The position numbers were made by a program, and so were the translations under genes. The notes under the pieces were generated by a model. The model was not told the DNA's origin, did no database searches, and worked only from the letters and a program-made list of their open reading frames with translations. Of a stretch of DNA of 64,000 nucleotides, positions 58,795 to 64,000 are shown piece by piece. This DNA comes from Micropterix aruncella (taxonomy: Eukaryota; Arthropoda; Insecta; Lepidoptera; Micropterigidae). How positions within the stretch are numbered: the first letter of the stretch is position 1; each line of letters starts with the position of its first letter. The stretch is taken from the NCBI GenBank assembly GCA_944548615.1, contig OX155960.1, forward strand, positions 33,161,919-33,225,918, written 5' to 3'.

Positions 58795-59240
58795 CGGAAG
58801 GTTGCAATCATCATGGCGAATTTTTATTTCTATTTTGTGAAGAAATATGTTCATCTAATTTCGCCGCTATATCTTGTCACATCAATATGCCGGTTGACTG
58901 AAATATATTGTATATAGCAATAGGTCTTTATATTATGTTATGATATGAGATATGAGATATGCTCGATACTTCGAGCTGGTGCGTGGCGCAGTTCTTTAAA
59001 TAAAAATTGGACCACGAATAGTTCGGCATCGAGGAAAACTTTTCTTACACTTTATCTTGTGTCTTGTAGGTTTTCGTAAAATCAATGATACGTACGGATT
59101 TGTGTGTGTGCATTCATGGACAAATAAAAAAAAAGCTCGTTTTTTTCGAATTAGTGTATATTATATGTTATCTATTGCAGCTTCTTGCGGTCTGGTTCAG
59201 CAGTTAACGCAAATTCGTATTGTCAAAAAACTCCGCGTAG
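58795..59240 (+). repeat. Dispersed repeat families G and H, adjoining
   Basis: 58795-59093 is copy 2 of family G and continues without a gap into family H (59094-59240, gtgtgtgtgcattcatgg to ttaacgcaaattcgtattgt). This uninterrupted arrangement is the pre-insertion form of 53280-53572, where mariner 4 follows G directly. Confidence 0.75.
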
Positions 59241-59290
59241 GAGCCCGGGTAAGACCTGCGGGCTAGTTCGCCCTGAAGATCGTCATTCGA

Positions 59291-59785
59291 GCGCTCCTGG
59301 ACGATTTGCGCACTGTGCAGCGTCAGTCAATCGACTGTGCATTCCGACTGTTAACCGGGAGAGTCTGGAAACGGTTTGTTTCCTATAGAGCGGGGGTGGT
59401 CGTTAACCTTACGGCAACTGCTCTTAAAATGACCAATCGGCTACATGATACCGGAAGAAGAGCCGGACAAAGGATGCAATGATTTGCGATAGATTTAGCC
59501 ACTAAATCACTGCTACGTAAGGGAGAGGACCGCGCAAGCGACCTCGAACCTGTAACCAGTTGGGAGGCCGTAGAAATCTGGCCATAACTGGTAGCGAGGC
59601 CGTTTGGTCTGCCCGCTGGGTTTACTACCCGATGCCGGGCGGTAAGGGTTGGTCTCCTTCGGGATAGTTGTCGGAGCTAGATAGTGTATTGTCACAGTCT
59701 AAGCCTTCTATGCTCATCCCACGGCTGAAAGAACGATCACATATACAGCCTGAGGTGACGGGTTTGCCTGTCAGGATGTCACTAA
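59291..59785 (+). repeat. Dispersed repeat family D, copy 3 (longest)
   Basis: gcgctcctggacgatttgcg, cgactgtgcattccgactg, gcgggggtggtcg, gcgatagatttag, cctcgaacctgtaacc, and gaggtgacgggtttgcctgt occur in order. It contains both inner blocks seen separately in copies 1 and 2. No intact frame. Confidence 0.7.
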
Positions 59786-60420
59786 TTAAAAACTCACCAC
59801 GTGTAAGCGCTTTAACTTGTCGAGGATAGCTTCGATTGCATTGATCGATTCGAGGATAGTTTCGATCGATTGCATCGATTGCATCGATTGCATTGCACGT
59901 TGCATGCAACGTCCTCATTATGAAAGACAGGCAGTCCAATTTAAAGTGGCTAATGTGAAAAAACGGCAATTACTTTGGCAAAGGCCTAGTAATTTTAAAG
60001 TCCCGTTAACATTATTGTGCAACATGGTCTCCCTTAATATATAAAATGCTGCTAGATGCCATTAAGGCGACTACCTCTCTCAAATAGTGATAAACTGACA
60101 TTTTGCGATCAAATTTATGGGCCTCCCGCATGCATTTAACTATTATAAAAAATATGAATCTTGTAGCAAATTTCGTAATATTTTGTTCTACGATGCAGAA
60201 TTTCATTATTTTGATTTAATTCCTAATCAAAATAAATAAAATCTGAAGTCATCATTTTTTTGTAAATTACATTTTTCTTGGCATCTACAAAGTCAAACAA
60301 CTTGAAACTATATTGGTAACATGTACCAAGCAAATGCTTAAAATTTAACATCATAATATTTTGCATTTCTTAAAAAAAACCATTATAATCTTTCAAAAAA
60401 CCAAAAAACATATTATTTGT
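59786..60420. other. Unassigned; short gattgcatc tandem
   Basis: 59820-59900 is a run of tcgattgcatcgattgcatc-type words ending in the palindrome cgttgcatgcaacg. The rest is AT-rich without features. Confidence 0.6.
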
Positions 60421-60640
60421 CGCCCGCTAATTCAGCAAAACTGTACGACTGCGCAAGCAATTCTATGCTTTATGTCTATGGCCACCCGCTGGTGATTCGC
60501 TTGGCAGAGTCAGTCCGTCCGCGGTTGTTCACCCGAACGGTATTGCCCTAAGATCTGCGTCGCTCGTTTTCACATTTCCATAGCGATCTATCGGACACAA
60601 ATATTGTGATAAAAAGTGCCAACTTAGTTAATCACTCAAC
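60421..60640 (+). promoter_or_regulatory. Putative promoter and 5' leader of transposase gene
   Basis: A GC-richer block (60470-60575) stands out from AT-rich flanks immediately upstream of the first ATG. The arthropod initiator word TCAGT occurs at 60510-60514 (gagtcagtccg). No TATA box is obvious at the right distance. The start-codon context, caacATGG, is favourable. The terminal inverted repeat, if the gene is a mobile element, should also lie in or near here but cannot be identified because the other end is outside the window. Confidence 0.4.
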
Positions 60641-63600
60641 ATGGGGAGGAAATATCCATTATCATCCAAGAACGCTTTTAAAAAAAATATAAAACGGCTG
60701 ACAGAACTGAAAAGGTAGGTTTCATAGACGCAAATTTCAATAATTACAATCGATTGGCTATCGAGCGGTAGCCATGTTGCGAGCGGCCAGGGACTCTAAA
60801 TTGGCGGCCCGACATGAAACGATCAATGTCATTTTTTACTTCAGTGCTATAAAAACTTGTTTTTTAATATATTTTTAGGGAAAGGAGGGCTCAAATGTTT
60901 GACCGTCCACCAGTTACCTATAATGATACACTGGTACATCAACATGCAACGGTGAGTGAATAACCTTAGGATTTGGATTACCTTTACCTTCGTGCTTATT
61001 CTATCTTCCGTATGGCAAATGCATAAAATGTAGGTCCTTGATCTACACATTAATTAAATCCAGTTTAGGTTTGTACACTTGACTGCTTACATTTTTCCTG
61101 ATGAATAATACTTAGTTTCCCCTCTAGAAATTAAAACATGAAGTACGTAGGTATTACAAAAGGGTGTATCTATGTATATAGGATTAAATTAACCGCAAAG
61201 TACCGATCTAAATGTAATCTGACCTTAACCCTTGGAGTAAATGGGTATTTTCATGGATGCATCTGTCTCTTTTGCAGGATTTTCGGCGACATCGACCTTA
61301 AAGTACTATAACTACGAAACTACTACACCAATCATAAAAAGAACAACTGCACAATGATTGCATTGAAATTTCGAATATAGAATATTGAAATATCATTTTG
61401 TAAAACAATTAGATAATTATGAATAAATATGAGAACGTCAAAGAAGTGAAAAAAACGCGGAACCAGATCTGGTCGTATCATACTCAACGGATAATTGTTT
61501 CAGAACCAGATTTGGTCGTATCATACTCAAGGGGTTAATACGTATTTTGTAGGTATTTGACTTAGTCAATAGATGTCCGTTTGCGTAAATGATAGTTTTC
61601 GTTATGGCTTTTGACGTGGTCACCCAAATAGTATACACACAAAAAAAAAATAACGATGTTTGAAAATATAGTATACACGCCTGTTTGAAATACCCCCCCT
61701 CCCCCTTTCCATATATGTATGTTCAGCGACTTTTAATAGTTTCGGCGTTGTTTATTATTCAAATTCTCTAATTTTCACTATTTTTACATAATTACCATTT
61801 TTTTCGTATGGTGTACTAGTAATATTATAGAGGAAATGATTTTTGTCGACTTTAATTTATAGAGAAACGATACCAAACTCGACGTAGATAATAATGAGCA
61901 AACCCGAATGTGACACAGCGGCCATCTAGAAAATCTTCTAACCCCTCCATGCCATTTACGTACGTTTCGACAGCAGCCCATAGCATAAATTGTATCAGAT
62001 CTAAAATTCAATCCGTGTCTTTCGGATTTTACACATACTCTTATACCGTTGGTGTTCGCTCTGTCAGTATGACAAGTTAAGGGTGCCGAGAAATAAGAAA
62101 AGAGCTTTTAAAAATATTTGTCTGACGTCAAACTGCTGGGGATCAAATTATTTTCTAACCCTAGGCGTTTTTCTTTAAACATGTTTTATTAGATATCAGA
62201 CGTATATACATTCACGCATAAATCGATATCGACCCCATTGCAAATTTTGACCATGAATTTTTTCCATGAATTTTTTCCATGACCATGAATTGTGTTTTCA
62301 GTCCTCTGGTATGGCAGATCTCGAGATCACGGGTATGGATAAGATATTGAAGGATGACTACAATATAGAGGTAAGTCTTTAACGTTAGTTTGATTGACTT
62401 AATATCAGAAGAAGTTTTATTCTTAGAAGCATTTCAATTATTATAATTTATTAAATATTTTCCGCAGGTGGGTAATAATAATACGAGTACGAAGACCCCC
62501 GAGAAAGTGGAAGGAAGGCGAATTATTGACTTCAGTTATTTATTTAACGAGTTAAAAATTATAAGCAACCATGGTCCATTCGCGTGTAACTTGAGTAACT
62601 TAGAAGTTGTTTCCGAAAAGCGAACAGGTTTAAAATCTAAATTTCACTTTAAATGCAATATGTGCCGAAAAAGTTTTATTATTCATTCAGAGCCGGAAAA
62701 CGTTCACTTTGATTTAAATTATAGTGCCATTTCTGGAATAACGGCAATAGGTAGTGGTTTTTCCCATTTAGAACAGTTTTTATCTGCCATGGAAGTGCCA
62801 TGCATGACCCAGTCATATTATTTAAAAAGTCAACGAAGCATTTTTAACACATGGCAAGACACAGCCATTGAATGTATGGAAAATGCGGCAGCACGGGAAA
62901 GGGATGCGGCAATAAAAGAAGGCAGGGTCGATAAAAACGGCACCGCAATGATTGATGTTGCTGCAGATGGCTGTTGGAGTAGACGGTCGTATGGTAAGAA
63001 CTATTCTGCGTTGTCGGGGGCTGCAGCCATTGTAGGTAAGAAGTTCGGTGAAGTTCTATTTATGGCTGTAAGAAATAAATACTGTTGCATTTGTGCTAGA
63101 TATGAAAAAAAAAACTTCCAGTTCCCGCACACCAGTGCTTTAAAAATTATGCTGGAAGTAGTACTAGTATGGAAGCCGATATCTTAGTAGAGGGCTTCAA
63201 AAGATCTATAGATATGCATGGTGTCATATACGCGAGAGTTATTTCAGACGGAGACTCGAGCAGTTACAATAGAATATTGCAATCCCGTCCTTATCCTTCA
63301 CATACTGTGGAAAAAATAGAATATAAGAATCACATCTTACGTAATTTTTGTAACAAATTACGACTTGCCGCAACAGATACAAAATATAAATTACAAAGCA
63401 GAAAAGAGTTGAAAACTGAGAGAATATTGTCTATGCGTAAAGTAATATGTAATGCTATTAAATATAATAAAGCTCAAGATAATCCACTGACTGAAAATAT
63501 AGATAATTTGTATACCGATATAATGAATGCACCGTTACATAGTTTCGAAAATCATAAAAACTGTAAAGTTTATTACTGCTCTAATTTATTGACAGCTCCT

Positions 63601-64000
63601 CAAGATAAAAATATAGATATTATGCTTACGATTAAAAACGAACCTATCTGGCAGAGAATTGATTTTATTACGTCATCAGTAGCAGTTCACGCTAGAAGTT
63701 TAATTCACGACGTAGATAGCAATGTAGTCGAGCGATTTAATGGTATTATTGCTAAGTTCATTGGTGGGAAAAGAATTAATTATTCATTAAGACAGTCGTA
63801 TGAAGGTCGATGCCATGCCGCTGTAGTATCTTTTAATACGGGAATGCCATTAAGTAAACTGCAAAAAAAGATTTTAGGCCGAAGTCCCACGGGAAGATTA
63901 AAGCGTATGGAATCTAGGAGGCTTAAAAGACTTTCAACTTCAAAAAAATATTTAAGGAAAAAAAATCGAAAGCTAGTTCTTTCGTATTCCACTGCCGATT
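60641..64000 (+). CDS. Mutator-like DDE transposase, four exons, partial at window edge
   Basis: Exon 1 60641-60714, exon 2 60879-60951, exon 3 62302-62370, exon 4 62468 to beyond 64000. Introns begin gtaggt, gtgagt, gtaagt and end ttttag, ttcag, cgcag. Splicing keeps one frame (phases 2, 0, 0). The first 72 residues are basic (MGRKYPLSSKNAFKKNIKRL). Exon 4 then holds SNHGPFACNLSNLEVVSEKR, a zinc pair CNMC (residues 135-138), SRSIFNTWQD-like helices, and a catalytic-type D at residue 239 (VAADGCWSRRSYGKNY). CCICARYEKK follows. At the A10 run 63105-63114 the frame shifts by one. It then continues open from 63115: HQCFKNYAGSS, MEADILVEGFKRSI, ISDGDSS (63241-63258), NHILRNFCNKL, SNVVERFNG (E at 63729), and a basic tail. 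The family cuts DNA at element ends. It may be an element, a relic or a host copy. Confidence 0.82.
61229..61534 (+). mobile_element. TTAA element, 306 bp, in intron 2
   Basis: TTAA at 61225-61228 and 61535-61538. The ends read cccttggagtaaatggg and, from the right, ccccttgagtatgatacg, a nearly perfect ~9-bp inverted repeat. A ~30-bp subterminal segment (accaga(t/t)(c/t)tggtcgtatcat) is doubled at the right end. Internal caattagataattatgaata matches 52336-52997 and 25434-26872. Non-coding. Confidence 0.85.

Noticed and set aside
60012..60206. A 64-codon minus-strand frame upstream of the transposase gene
   Set aside because: AT-rich, no motif, and no start or neighbour context to support it.

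Overview
The window looks like gene-poor, transposon-dense DNA from an insect, most likely a moth or butterfly. It is AT-rich with scattered GC-rich islands. There are three tandem CCTAA units (the insect telomere motif) inside ordinary sequence, several mariner relics, CR1/Jockey-type LINE pieces, and many short dispersed repeats of the kind that fill lepidopteran genomes. There is no bacterial gene organisation, rDNA, tRNA gene or CRISPR array. I see no convincing host gene in the first 60 kb.

The one gene-like locus is at the right edge. A four-exon gene on the + strand (exons 60641-60714, 60879-60951, 62302-62370 and 62468 to the window edge) has consistent GT/AG boundaries and intron phases. 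It encodes a Mutator-like DDE transposase of the type common in insects. Its reading frame changes once, at an A10 run (63105-63114), and then stays open for the last 885 bases and off the edge. Intron 2 carries a 306-bp TTAA-flanked element.

Layout. 1-3.3 kb: short tandem repeats, a hAT-like MITE (1561-1959) and unassigned DNA. 3.3-4.5 kb: a full-length dead mariner with its TA duplication. 5-13.6 kb: dispersed repeats, a PIF/Harbinger deletion derivative (9445-10484), a MITE of the 'cacgactgcc' family and a large imperfect hairpin. 14-22 kb: two LINE 3' ends, another MITE and a second mariner relic. 22.3-27.2 kb: a long CR1/Jockey-type LINE on the minus strand, whose endonuclease is split by a 1439-bp TTAA element. 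27-35 kb: repeats, an RNase H LINE fragment capped by a long microsatellite, a long inverted-repeat element and several MITEs. 36-39 kb: AT-rich, with one MITE. 39.3-41.6 kb: a 5'-truncated LINE with a restriction-like endonuclease, broken by one stop. 44-46.3 kb: a mariner split by a LINE. 47-60 kb: MITEs, minisatellites, LINE 3' ends, a fourth mariner relic, a second large TTAA element and further repeats.

The history is mostly nested insertion. A TTAA element sits in a LINE, a LINE in a mariner, a mariner in a dispersed repeat, and a TTAA element in a transposase intron. At least ten repeat families occur two or more times in the window, often in opposite orientation. Three TTAA elements of very different size (306, 662 and 1439 bp) share terminal and internal sequence and form one family. 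All family assignments come from reading motifs by eye; no database was searched.
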